From Penium margaritaceum (Eukaryota; Streptophyta; Zygnematophyceae; Desmidiales; Peniaceae), in contig SZWC01000555.1 in NCBI GenBank assembly GCA_023375785.1, positions 363,924 to 392,031 on the forward strand: a DNA stretch of 28,108 nt, in the 5' to 3' direction. The notes beneath the pieces were generated by a model. It was given only the letters and a program-made list of their open reading frames with translations, had not been told where the DNA came from and searched no databases. How positions within the stretch are numbered: position 1 is the stretch's first letter; every line of letters starts with the position of its first letter. A program made the position numbers and the translations under genes. Positions 20,381 through 28,108 of the stretch are shown one piece after another.

Positions 20381-21514
20381 GCTGTCTGGCAATTCTGGTG
20401 AGGAGAGGGTCAGCTGTTACCCATCGGGTATGGGACGGCGGACGCGGGTCCACTCATATTCGAAGGGGCCTGGGTCATCAGGCTGGCCGAATGGACTGGC
20501 CGTGGAGGGAGTGGTGCAGCAGTCCCAGGAACGAGGCCCACCTGCTATTGCTGTGGGAGAAACATCACGGCCGGGTGCATCATAGAAACTAGAGTTGTTG
20601 TCGGATGATTAGGTGAGGGGTAGACTGAGAGGAGTTGCTGTTGTTGCTACTGTTGTTGCATTCCAGAGTGATGCGGAGGTGGTTGGTAGGCCTGCTGGGT
20701 CACTGTAGGTCGCAGCATGTCCGGATGATGTTGATGGAGGAAGTTCAGCTGATGCCCTGCTTGGGGGTTTGTGGTAGATGCTCCTGCTTGTAGTGCTTCT
20801 CCGCTTGCGATCCCATCCTGCGCGGAGACCATCTGTGGGTGGCCCAGAGATGGTGACGCAGAAGCCGTTGGGGCGGTAAAGCCTGGAGGGGCCGCTCCGG
20901 GCTGGTAAGATTTTTGCATTGGGGTGAGATAGTATTGGAAAGAGAGGTCGGAATTTGGGGGAGGTAGACAGCTCGAGTCGTGTGGGTCCTGGGCTGGGGT
21001 GATGGTGAAGGCTGTTGATGAGGCCGTACCAGGTTGTGACATTCCCAGAGGGGAGTGCATGATAGCGGACAACGGGGGCGCGAAGGGTTGAGGAAACACT
21101 ACGTCCACTGGCTGCTGCTCCTGGTATACTAGCATATAGGTGTCTGGCTGGACCCGATGACCGCTGCTTTGTTCCATTCCTATCAGCGGTGGCTGTCGGT
21201 TGTGGGCTGATGAAGGGGAAGCGGAAGGGGCCAGATGTCCACTCTGCTCCATCTTCTGTTGTACCTGATGTGCTTGGGTAGCAGTGTCTTGGTCCCCTTC
21301 TTTCTGCAGCATCCCCAACGTCTACATAGTAGGGCTGAGTGTCGCGGAATCTACTCCTCCTCCTGGCCGCGTCATCAAGGCCTCTTGTTGCATCTGATAT
21401 AGGAATTGCAGGCGTTGATGCATATCGGATAACATTGCTTCTTCCAGCATCTCGGAAGATTGTTGTTGCACAGAGAGTCGAGACGTCCATAAATCCAATG
21501 GTCCACCCTGTTAG
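20381..21514 (-). pseudogene. Gag N-terminal part, Gln/Pro-rich, right of copia insertion
   Basis: The minus-strand frame from about 21514 to 20647 is open except for a TAG near 21324. It encodes a Gln-rich helix (QQQSSEMLEEAML and LQFLYQMQQEALMTRPGG) followed by a long low-complexity Gln/Pro/Ser/His segment (for example QKSYQPGAAPPGF and QAYQPPPHHSGMQQQ). From 20647 to 20381 it is more degenerate. The segment continues across the copia insertion into 14117-13621 and then the gag capsid, so it is best read as a disordered extension of Gag. Another frame gives a longer ORF (20609-21676), but its Arg/Ser-rich composition looks like an out-of-frame shadow. Confidence 0.45.
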
Positions 21515-22182
21515 CTCCTTGCTGCCTGCCACTGCACTGGAGTCCTGGTGCAGAGCTGTAGAGATGGATCTCCACCAGGTAACGTTACCCCTCCCTCCTA
21601 CTGTCCAGGAGACCCGAAGAGGGCTCCCGGGTACTCTGAATGTCCTTCTGCGCCTTACTCCACAGTGCTTCGCCACAGGGCCTTACGACAGTACACCTGG
21701 CCTGGTGTCGGCTGTGCAAGTTCCTCTTGGAACTCGACCATGTCACTCATTTCCTGGAAGCGCTCCTGGTGGGTTCCCCCCAACGGCTGCTATACGGAGC
21801 GGGGAGTATGGGAAGCCCCGCTGCACCCACTCTTCATGTTCTCTAACTCGATAAGATCCCCCATCACAGGTGTGGGACTCCCGTGCCTTCACCAGAAATG
21901 CTCTTTGAGCCAATTCTGAGTATGATTACATCGATGCTCACTGTCACCTAGCTCCAATTGTGCCTGCAGTCTGCCTCTTACGGAGATTCCACGTGCTCAG
22001 TATTTGCCCGCCGCGATAGGCAATATCGCACTGCAGGTTGTCCTGAGGACTGGTTGATGCACCTGACGTCACGGTGAACATAGCTAGACATTAACATGTA
22101 CAACTGAATCTGAAGGCCGCTTGTGCAGTTCCTCTAGGCAAAGAGCATGGAAATGTCTCCACACTCACCGCACCATTAACAC
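21515..22182 (-). other. 5' leader of outer element
   Basis: This stretch lies between the 5' LTR (in the minus-strand sense) and the first gag-like frame. I see no domain or RNA gene. On the minus strand the bases right after the LTR include a weak primer-site candidate, listed separately. Confidence 0.45.
22161..22175 (-). promoter_or_regulatory. Weak primer-binding-site candidate, outer element
   Basis: Read on the minus strand, seven bases after the LTR end, the sequence is TGGTGCGGTGAGTGT. TGG followed by a GC-rich run is typical of tRNA 3'-end complements used by gypsy elements, but I cannot assign a tRNA and the offset is unusual. Confidence 0.25.
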
Positions 22183-23716
22183 TGATACCTCAAATTTTCC
22201 CTCTTCCCTTTTTCTGCTGCTATTGCTTCACCAATTCTACTCCTCCACGGAACACCTACTAGTGCTAGTACATCCGCAGCCACGGAACCCACTCTGCCCT
22301 GCGTGAAATCTATGATAGCTTACCCCACAAAGTGGATCTTCCTCTTGCCCACAGCCTATCCTGGATTCCCTTGTGGTCTTTGCTACCTGCATGTGTGGCT
22401 AAGCACTTTCTTACAATCTGTGGATTCCCTTTTACTCTTTGTAGTCTATGCAACGCACAAACTTCTTTTATTAGGGCTATCCGCGGACTCTCTTTCTGGA
22501 CTATCACTTGCTAATCTCTCTGACAATATATGCTCACAACCACTTCAAGCGGAAATAGGCACATGGTAACTATGGGAGGCTAGACAGGTACTTAGTCTCC
22601 CAGTGACTCCTTGTTACTCCTCCCTTATTCGTCCTATCTGCAGATGTGTTGTTTAAAGCCTATCACCAAATTCTCACGCATAGCTCATTCACAACAAAAA
22701 TGATTTCAGCACAAACCCTATGCACAAATGGGGAAGGAGAAGTTGGTACAAGCCAATACTTACACTCAATCACCTAGTAAATCCACACCTCTTCCACCTT
22801 GCTCTTGTGTCAGCCACTTGTCTTCCATAGGATGCAGTTCCACTGAGCCCTTCCTGGCTCTAGGACCACTCTGCAAAACCTCTCGGGTTCCTCCTTGGCC
22901 AGCCCAAGCCCGCACACAGACACAGGTGAAGTCCCGCAGATCACTCAAGCAACTTTGTGGAGCAGGAATTACGGGCGAGGGAATGAGAGAATGAATGAGA
23001 GTCTGAGTTGATTTTTTTTTTTCAAATATTCATGCCGGGAGATACATGAACTACTGAGCTATTGTCTACGACATACTAAAATACCATGTGGGACTCCACA
23101 TGAGCCTATCATGCCGCGGGTCTCGTCCCTCACACACCTGTATGATACATCGACAGTTCCTGCGTTCCCCTAACCCTGAACCCTCCTCTTCTCCATCTGC
23201 TAACTTCCCACCCCTACATTCTCATCGTTTTCTTATTCTTTGGAACTTCTATGGTCCGCCATGTTCTGCCACTTTAGCGTGGCGGTGCTTGGTCTTCTCC
23301 TGCACAAGGGTTGTTCCGCGCGTCTTTCTAGTCCTGCGGATCCACAATGTCGATGCATTCCTACGGGATGATTGTGTCCACAACTTCGTGCCACACCCAG
23401 GAGAAATCCTCTTTCTTCCACTTTCACCGCAGGAACCTTAGTGCCTCGTGACACTAATGCCTCCCTATTCCCTTCCGCTGTCATGGTGTGGATATGCACA
23501 AGAAGTAAATCCTGATTTGCCGACACCTTCCTTGCACATCCCTAAATTCCTGGTGTCCTTCAATCTCCGCTCGACCATAAGCTACGGGAGCCAGCGTTCT
23601 CTGCCTTCCTCCTCTGTCCCATGTCTTCATTTGGATTCCGCGGATCGGTCCTCCTGCTCTACGGAAGCCATCAGTCATGCGGACAATCTTCAGCTACCAA
23701 GAAAATATTGTTAACA
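22183..23716 (-). repeat. 5' LTR of outer gypsy-type element
   Basis: 1534 bp, partner of 284-1753. On the minus strand it starts TGTTAACA and ends GGTATCA. It has about 50 extra bases near 23270-23318 relative to the left LTR, a T run at 23013-23022 where the left copy has mixed sequence, and many substitutions. It is directly bordered on the outside by the GGTATA array. As the upstream LTR it would have held the promoter for the minus-strand element. No clear TATA box was identified. Confidence 0.85.
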
Positions 23717-24445
23717 TATGTATAGGTGTAGGTTTAGGTTTAGGTATAGGTATAGGTATAGGTATAGGTATAGGTATAGGTATAGGTATAGGTATAGGTA
23801 TAGGTATAGGTATAGGTATAGGTATAGGTATATGTATACGTATACGTATACGTATACATATACGTATACGTATACGTATAGGTATAGGTATAGGTACAGG
23901 TGTAGGTATAGGTATAGGTATAGGTATAGGTATAGGTATAGGTATAGGTATAGGTATAGGTATAGGTATAGGTATAGGTATAGGTATAGGTATAGGTATA
24001 GGTAAAGGTATCAGTATAGGTATAGGTATAGGTATAGGTATATGTATAGGTATAGGTAAAGGTATAGGTATAGGTATAGCTATAGGTATAGGTATAGGTA
24101 TAGGTATAGGTATACGTATACGTATACGTATAGGTATAGGTATAGGTATAGGTATAGGTATAGGTATAGGTATAGGTATAGGTATAGGTATAGGTATAGG
24201 TATAGGTATAGGTATAGGTATAGGTATAGGTATAGGTATAGGTAAAGGAATAGGTACAGGTACAGGTATAGGTATAGGTATAGGTATACGTATAGGTATA
24301 GGTATAGGTATAGGTACACGTCATGTCTAGGTACAGGTATAGGTATAGGCATACGTATATGCATAGGTATAGGTATAGGTATATGAATAGGTATAGGTAT
24401 CGGTATAGGTACAGGTACAATTATAGGTATAGGCATAGGTATAGG
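23717..24445. repeat. GGTATA array, middle segment
   Basis: Tandem GGTATA with local variant blocks. CGTATA repeats form long alternating pyrimidine-purine runs at 23828-23880 and again near 24112-24132. An unrelated interruption (GTCATGTC) lies near 24320. It is bounded on the left by the outer element's LTR and on the right by the small LTR element. Long open frames occur on both strands only because the hexamer lacks stops in most frames, and they are not genes. Confidence 0.97.
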
Positions 24446-25349
24446 TGTCAGAAAAATATACAAGGGTCACACGGTTCGTGTGCACTTACTGGGATACCCC
24501 CTCGGTGACATTCTGTCTACCTCGTGTGCCGCAGCTGCCGAACCGGGAAGATACCCAAATACCCAGCTGCAAGAGGACTCATCTCCTCGGTGCAATAATC
24601 CCAACGGCTCACCGGCCACGGTTTTGCGCGCAGCTCAACCAGCTGTCATTACCGTTCGCCGATGTACGTGCGAGCCACCGCACGATGACCCGCACCGCAC
24701 CAAGCACCGACCACAGCACCACGCGGTCCGGTACCCACTACAAGCCAAACTGACGATCCACCTTGTCTCCACCAAGNCCAAATACCCAGCTGCAAGAGGA
24801 CTCATCTCCTCGGTGCAATAATCCCAACGGCTCACCGGCCACGGTTTTGCGCGCAGCTCAACCAGCTGTCATTACCGTTCGCCGATGTACGTGCGAGCCA
24901 CCGCACGATGACCCGCACCGCACCAAGCACCGACCACAGCACCACGCGGTCCGGTACCCACTACAAGCCAAACTGACGATCCACCTTGTCTCCACCAAGG
25001 AGGAGAGGCTCTTTGGCGACCAACGTGCAAGAACCACGACGCAAAACCACGATCCGAGTGGCATCGCCATGCACCCCCGAAGCCACCAAGCAGCAACAGC
25101 AGAAGCATCGTATTTCCAGCAGCACAGCTCGCATCGCCCAGCATACCTGGGCTTGCTCACCTCTAGTCCTAGGCTAGGCATAGCTAGTACTTAGGAACAA
25201 CCTTGTACTCTTGTTTCTTGCCTCAGTCATATCAATCATCATTTCCTTTCATTGTTCCCGTTCCCACTTCCGTTCCGATTCCTCCATTTGGTGACTCCAT
25301 CTCTCCCGTCGCTTTCGCTCCGTGCTCAGCTTCTGTCATTTTTCTAGCA
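24446..25349 (+). repeat. 5' LTR of non-autonomous element
   Basis: 904 bp against 682 bp for the 3' LTR. The excess is an exact tandem duplication of 223 bp (24554-24776 and 24777-24999), joined at the single N (24777). Otherwise the two LTRs align throughout, from TGTCAG to the terminal CA. Confidence 0.93.
24554..24999. repeat. Exact 223-bp tandem duplication with N at the joint
   Basis: Copy 1 is 24554-24776 and copy 2 is 24777-24999. I see no differences between them apart from the N in place of C at the first base of copy 2. The 3' LTR has the block once (from about 26880). This is more likely an assembly or gap-closing fault than biology. Confidence 0.9.
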
Positions 25350-25362
25350 TGGCATCAGAGCC
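25350..25362 (+). promoter_or_regulatory. Primer-binding site, tRNA-iMet type
   Basis: TGGCATCAGAGCC directly abuts the 5' LTR terminal CA. It differs by one base from TGGTATCAGAGC, the site complementary to initiator methionine tRNA used by most plant copia elements. Confidence 0.88.
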
Positions 25363-25563
25363 TAAAGATCCTTCGACCTGACCCTCGCTCGCTCCTCCCA
25401 TGGCGCTTTCCCAGTCTCGCCTTCTTCACTTCCCGCCATCCCACCCTTCTTCTTCAAGCTTCGTTCCGTCTTTGCCTTCTCTCGCTTGCGGGTGGCTGTT
25501 GTGCCTTTTTCTGCATCTGTGATTCACTCTCCCCTCTGATACCCTGTCAGACTGCTCTATATC

Positions 25564-26934
25564 ATGGCCCTATTCTCTGAAGAGGAGTTCCGCTGGCTTC
25601 ATGACTTCTACGCCGGCCGTGTTTCTGGTCCACCTCCGACACCGCCCTCTCCTCCGCCGCCAGATGTCCTCTCCATCCTCTTTCCCACCATCACCTCTGA
25701 AGCTCCCCCACCACCATCCATTGCATCTCAGCCACTTCCTGGCTAAGTGCACCCTGTCCTTGACCCCGATCTTCCAGTACCTCCAACTCCTCCACTGGCC
25801 TCCTCGAGCAGCACCTCCACTGATAGCGTCATCAGTGACGTCAGCCTCTCTGAACCGCTGCTTGCTGATTTGCAATCACCAACTCACGCTCCACCATCTG
25901 ACCCACCTGCCTCGCCGTCATACAGTGGCGTCATACTGCAGGCCTCTCTCCCTGCTTCTACTCAGTCCGGACCCCCTCCGCCATCATCATCACCAGAAGG
26001 ACTCGAGCCGCCTTCCTTCCTCCGCTCCTCTCCGCTACCATCCTGCGCCATCCCTCCTGGCTTTCCACCTCCACCACCTCCGCAACCCCCATCCTACACC
26101 ATGACCAAGGCTGACTCCCCTGCTCTCCTTCCGCATCCTCCCTGCAAAACAGCACCACCACCACAACAGCTCGCCAAGTGGCCACCGCCGCTCCCATTCC
26201 AGGAGATCCCCCCTGGGTTTTCCCTCTCTCCTCCACCACCTGGACCACACACCTCGCTGTCCCCATCATCATCCGCTCAGCCTACCTCTCCGGACTCTCC
26301 AGAGCCCTCACTCTGCCGTCATACCTTTCTCTCCCCTCCTCAAAAGCCTCACCTTCTCTCTCACGACAGCAGAACCACACCTACACTGGAGCTCTTCCTC
26401 CTTCCTGCCTCTCTCCGCTCTTCTCCTTTTCTCAACTCCTCCTCATCTCCCTCTATCATCAAGACTCTGGTTTCTTCCAGTGCGCCTCTTGAACACACCT
26501 TTTTCCCGTCCCACTCTAACCCCGGATTTTTGCCTCTACCGTCAGCTATTTCTCTCCCGGTTCCTCCTGCATCTTGGATACCCCCAGATCTGCCGCAGTG
26601 GTCCCATGGGTTCACACCCCCATCGTCTTTTTTCCGCCTACTCTGGGCCATGGCGGTTGCTCTGACACTCTCCTCTCAGTTCCTTTCCTGCGAATCCCTT
26701 GCGTGCTCAGATGCCCGCAATTCTCACAACACTTCATCTTCAGCCTCTCACGTGTCTCACCGTGTGCCCTTGCGGGTGGCTGTCAGAAAAATATACAAGG
26801 GTCACACGGTTCGTGTGCACTTACTGGGATACCCCCTCGGTGACATTCTGTCTACATCGTGTGCCGCAGCTCCCAAAACCGGGAAAATACCCAAATACCC
26901 AGCTGCGAGAGGACTCATCTCCTCGGTGCAATAA
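25564..26934 (+). pseudogene. Long proline-rich reading frame of non-autonomous element
   Basis: One frame runs from ATG 25564 (MALFSEEEFRWLHDFYAG) to a stop at 26932-26934 with a single TAA at 25744-25746. The first 18 or so residues look like an ordered helix. Nearly all the rest is Pro/Ser/Leu-rich with many PPPP runs (for example GFPPPPPPQPPSY and PPGFSLSPPPPGPH), like FH1 or extensin-type low complexity but without SPPPP periodicity or a signal peptide. The last 51 codons come from the 3' LTR. No gag, zinc knuckle or pol motif is present. It may be captured host exon sequence, a relic gag, or an open frame due only to C-rich composition. A second short frame starts at ATG 25400. The product and function are unknown. 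Confidence 0.4.
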
Positions 26935-27462
26935 TCCCAACGGCTCACCGGCCACGGTTCTGCGTGCAGCTCAACCAGCTGTCATTACCGTTCGCCGATG
27001 TACGTGCGAGCCACCGCACGATGACCCGCACCGCACCAAGCACCGACCACAGCACCACGCGGTCCGGTACCCACTACAAGCCAAACTGACGATCCACCTT
27101 ATCTCCACCAAGAAGGAGAGCCTCTTCGGCGACCAACGTGCAAGAACCATGACGCAAAACCACGATCCGAGTGGCATCGCCATGCGCCCCCAAAACCACA
27201 AAGCAGCAGCAGCAGAAGCATGGTGTTTCCAGCAGCACAACTCGCATCACCCAGCATACCTGAGCTTGCTCACCTCTAGTCCTAGGCTAGGCATAGCTAG
27301 TACTTAGGAACAGCCTTGTACTCTTGTTTCTGGCCTCAGTCACATCAATCATCATTGCCTTTCATTGTTCCCGTTCCCGCTTCCGTTCCAATTCCTCCAT
27401 TTGGTGACTCCATCTCTCCCGTCGCTTCCGCTCCGTGCTCAGCTTCTGTCATTTTCCTAACA
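26781..27462 (+). repeat. 3' LTR of non-autonomous element
   Basis: 682 bp, TGTCAG to CTAACA, single-copy version of the 5' LTR. No polypurine tract precedes it: the bases are CCTTGCGGGTGGC, part of a 15-mer repeated at 25485-25499. Confidence 0.93.
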
Positions 27463-27990
27463 ATAGTTATAGCTATAGGTATAGGTATAGGTATAGGTAT
27501 AGGTATAGGTATAGGTATAGGTATAGGTATAGGTATAGGTATAGGTATAGGTATAGGTATAGGTATAGGTATAGGTATAGGTATAGGTATAGGTATAGGT
27601 ATAGGTATAGGTATAGGTATACGTATAGGTATAGGTTTAGGTTTAGGTATAGGTTTAGGTATAGGTATAGGTATAGGTATAGGTATAGGTTTAAGTATAG
27701 GTAAAGGTATGGGTATAGTGAAGGTGCAGGTATAGGTATAGGTATAAGTATAGGTATAGGTATAGGTATAGGTACAGGTATAGGTACAGGTATAGGTATA
27801 GGTATAGGTATGGGTTTATGTATAGGTATAGGTGTAGGTATAGGTATAGTTATAGGTAAAGGTATAGGTATAGGTATAGGTATAGGTATATGAATAGGTA
27901 TAGGTATAGGTATAGGTATAGGTTTAGGTATAGGTATAGGTATAGGTATAGGTATGGGTATAGGTAAAGGTAAAATATACATATAGGTAT
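27463..27990. repeat. GGTATA array, right segment
   Basis: The array resumes after the small LTR element with a few degenerate units, then pure GGTATA to about 27625, then increasingly variable units (GGTTTA, GGTACA, GGTAAA, GGTATG). Same orientation as the other two segments. Confidence 0.97.
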
Positions 27991-28108
27991 AAGTATAGGC
28001 AAGGATGGCACTCAACGATACCTTGTAACGGCCGTACAGCATACTGCATAATTTAGACAGAAGAGAGTACCGTAATGCGGTATCCGTACTCTTGCACAAA
28101 GTATCACT
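27991..28108. other. Non-repetitive end of window
   Basis: The array ends here. The short sequence that follows has no gene. A small inverted repeat is visible, AGAGTAC (28064-28070) and GTACTCT (28086-28092), with a 15-base loop. Confidence 0.5.

Larger units (their letters stand above)
284..23716 (-). mobile_element. Outer gypsy-type LTR retrotransposon, degenerate, with nested insertions
   Basis: Two related direct repeats (284-1753 and 22183-23716) bound this unit. Both begin TGTTAACA in the minus-strand sense and end in CA. The bases outside are TAGGT at 279-283 and TATGT at 23717-23721, a 4/5 match expected for an old 5-bp target duplication, and both lie in the GGTATA array. The interior carries gag, protease, RT, RNase H and integrase homology, all on the minus strand. 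A purine-rich tract precedes the left LTR. Without the copia insertion and the solo LTR it would be about 16.2 kb, long for a gypsy element. All coding parts contain stops and frameshifts, so it is dead. Alternative: the interior is a chimera of two elements sharing these LTRs. Confidence 0.8.
24446..27462 (+). mobile_element. Non-autonomous LTR retrotransposon in the GGTATA array
   Basis: Two LTRs (24446-25349, 26781-27462) start TGTCAGAAAAATATACAAGG and end CTAGCA or CTAACA. The flanks are ATAGG (24441-24445) and ATAGT (27463-27467), both within the GGTATA array. A primer site follows the 5' LTR directly. The 1.43-kb interior has no gag, protease, integrase or RT homology, only a proline-rich reading frame. 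This fits a non-autonomous copia-like element that would need proteins from a partner. LTR similarity is high by eye once the duplicated block in the 5' LTR is set aside, so it is probably younger than the outer element. Confidence 0.9.

Noticed and set aside
20609..21676. 355-codon minus-strand ORF
   Set aside because: Arg/Ser/Thr-rich without motifs. The overlapping Gln/Pro-rich frame fits a gag extension better, so this is probably a shadow.
24001..24445. CRISPR or other spacer-repeat array
   Set aside because: The repeats are contiguous hexamers with no unique spacers.
23677..24463. Long ORFs through the GGTATA arrays (Gly-Ile, Tyr-Arg, Tyr-Thr, Ile-Pro, Tyr-Leu repeats), also at 27316-28099
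   Set aside because: The hexamer lacks stop codons in two forward and all three reverse frames, so long frames arise automatically. They are not proteins.
1..28108. tRNA or rRNA genes and host protein genes
   Set aside because: No cloverleaf-like or rRNA-like sequence was recognised by eye, and every recognisable coding stretch belongs to a retrotransposon. A tRNAscan or Rfam run would settle the RNA question.

Overview
This window reads as eukaryotic repeat DNA with no intact host gene. It is a stack of LTR retrotransposons sitting in a GGTATA hexanucleotide array. The element families (Ty3/gypsy and Ty1/copia with TG...CA LTRs, 5-bp target duplications and, in one element, a plant-style initiator-methionine tRNA primer site) point to the green lineage. 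A streptophyte or charophyte-type alga or an early land plant is my guess, inferred from style only and not proven. Nothing bacterial or phage-like was seen. LAYOUT. (1) GGTATA arrays lie at 1-283, 23717-24445 and 27463-~27990, all with the G-rich strand on +. They look like one ancestral array split by two insertions. (2) The outer element is a very long gypsy-type LTR retrotransposon on the minus strand, 284-23716. It has LTRs of about 1.5 kb (284-1753 and 22183-23716) and near-matching 5-bp flanks. Removing nested insertions leaves about 16.2 kb. In its own 5'-to-3' order it carries a Q/P-rich gag N-terminus, gag capsid and zinc knuckle, protease, RT and RNase H, then an unusual 2-3 kb helical/coiled-coil open region, then an H2C2-DDE integrase. 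Last, in the position where some elements carry env, is a Cys/His-rich region that I read as a tandem array of PHD-like zinc fingers. Everything is broken by stops and frameshifts. (3) A copia element on the + strand, 14123-20375, is inserted in the gag region of the outer element and is flanked by ATGGG. It keeps recognisable gag, integrase, RT and RNase H but has lost key residues. (4) A solo LTR of the same copia family lies in reverse orientation at 7871-8850 with a perfect CTTGC target duplication. (5) A 3-kb LTR element without gag or pol (24446-27462) is inserted in the array. It has a good tRNA-iMet primer site and a long proline-rich reading frame. Its 5' LTR contains an exact 223-bp tandem duplication joined at an N, probably an assembly fault. 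HOW THEY FIT. The insertion order is array, then outer gypsy-type element, then copia element and solo LTR inside it. The small LTR element is an independent insertion in the array. The most unusual biology is the integrase plus PHD-like finger arrangement of the outer element, which was inserted into a simple-sequence array. A chromatin-reading role in target choice is possible but is inference.
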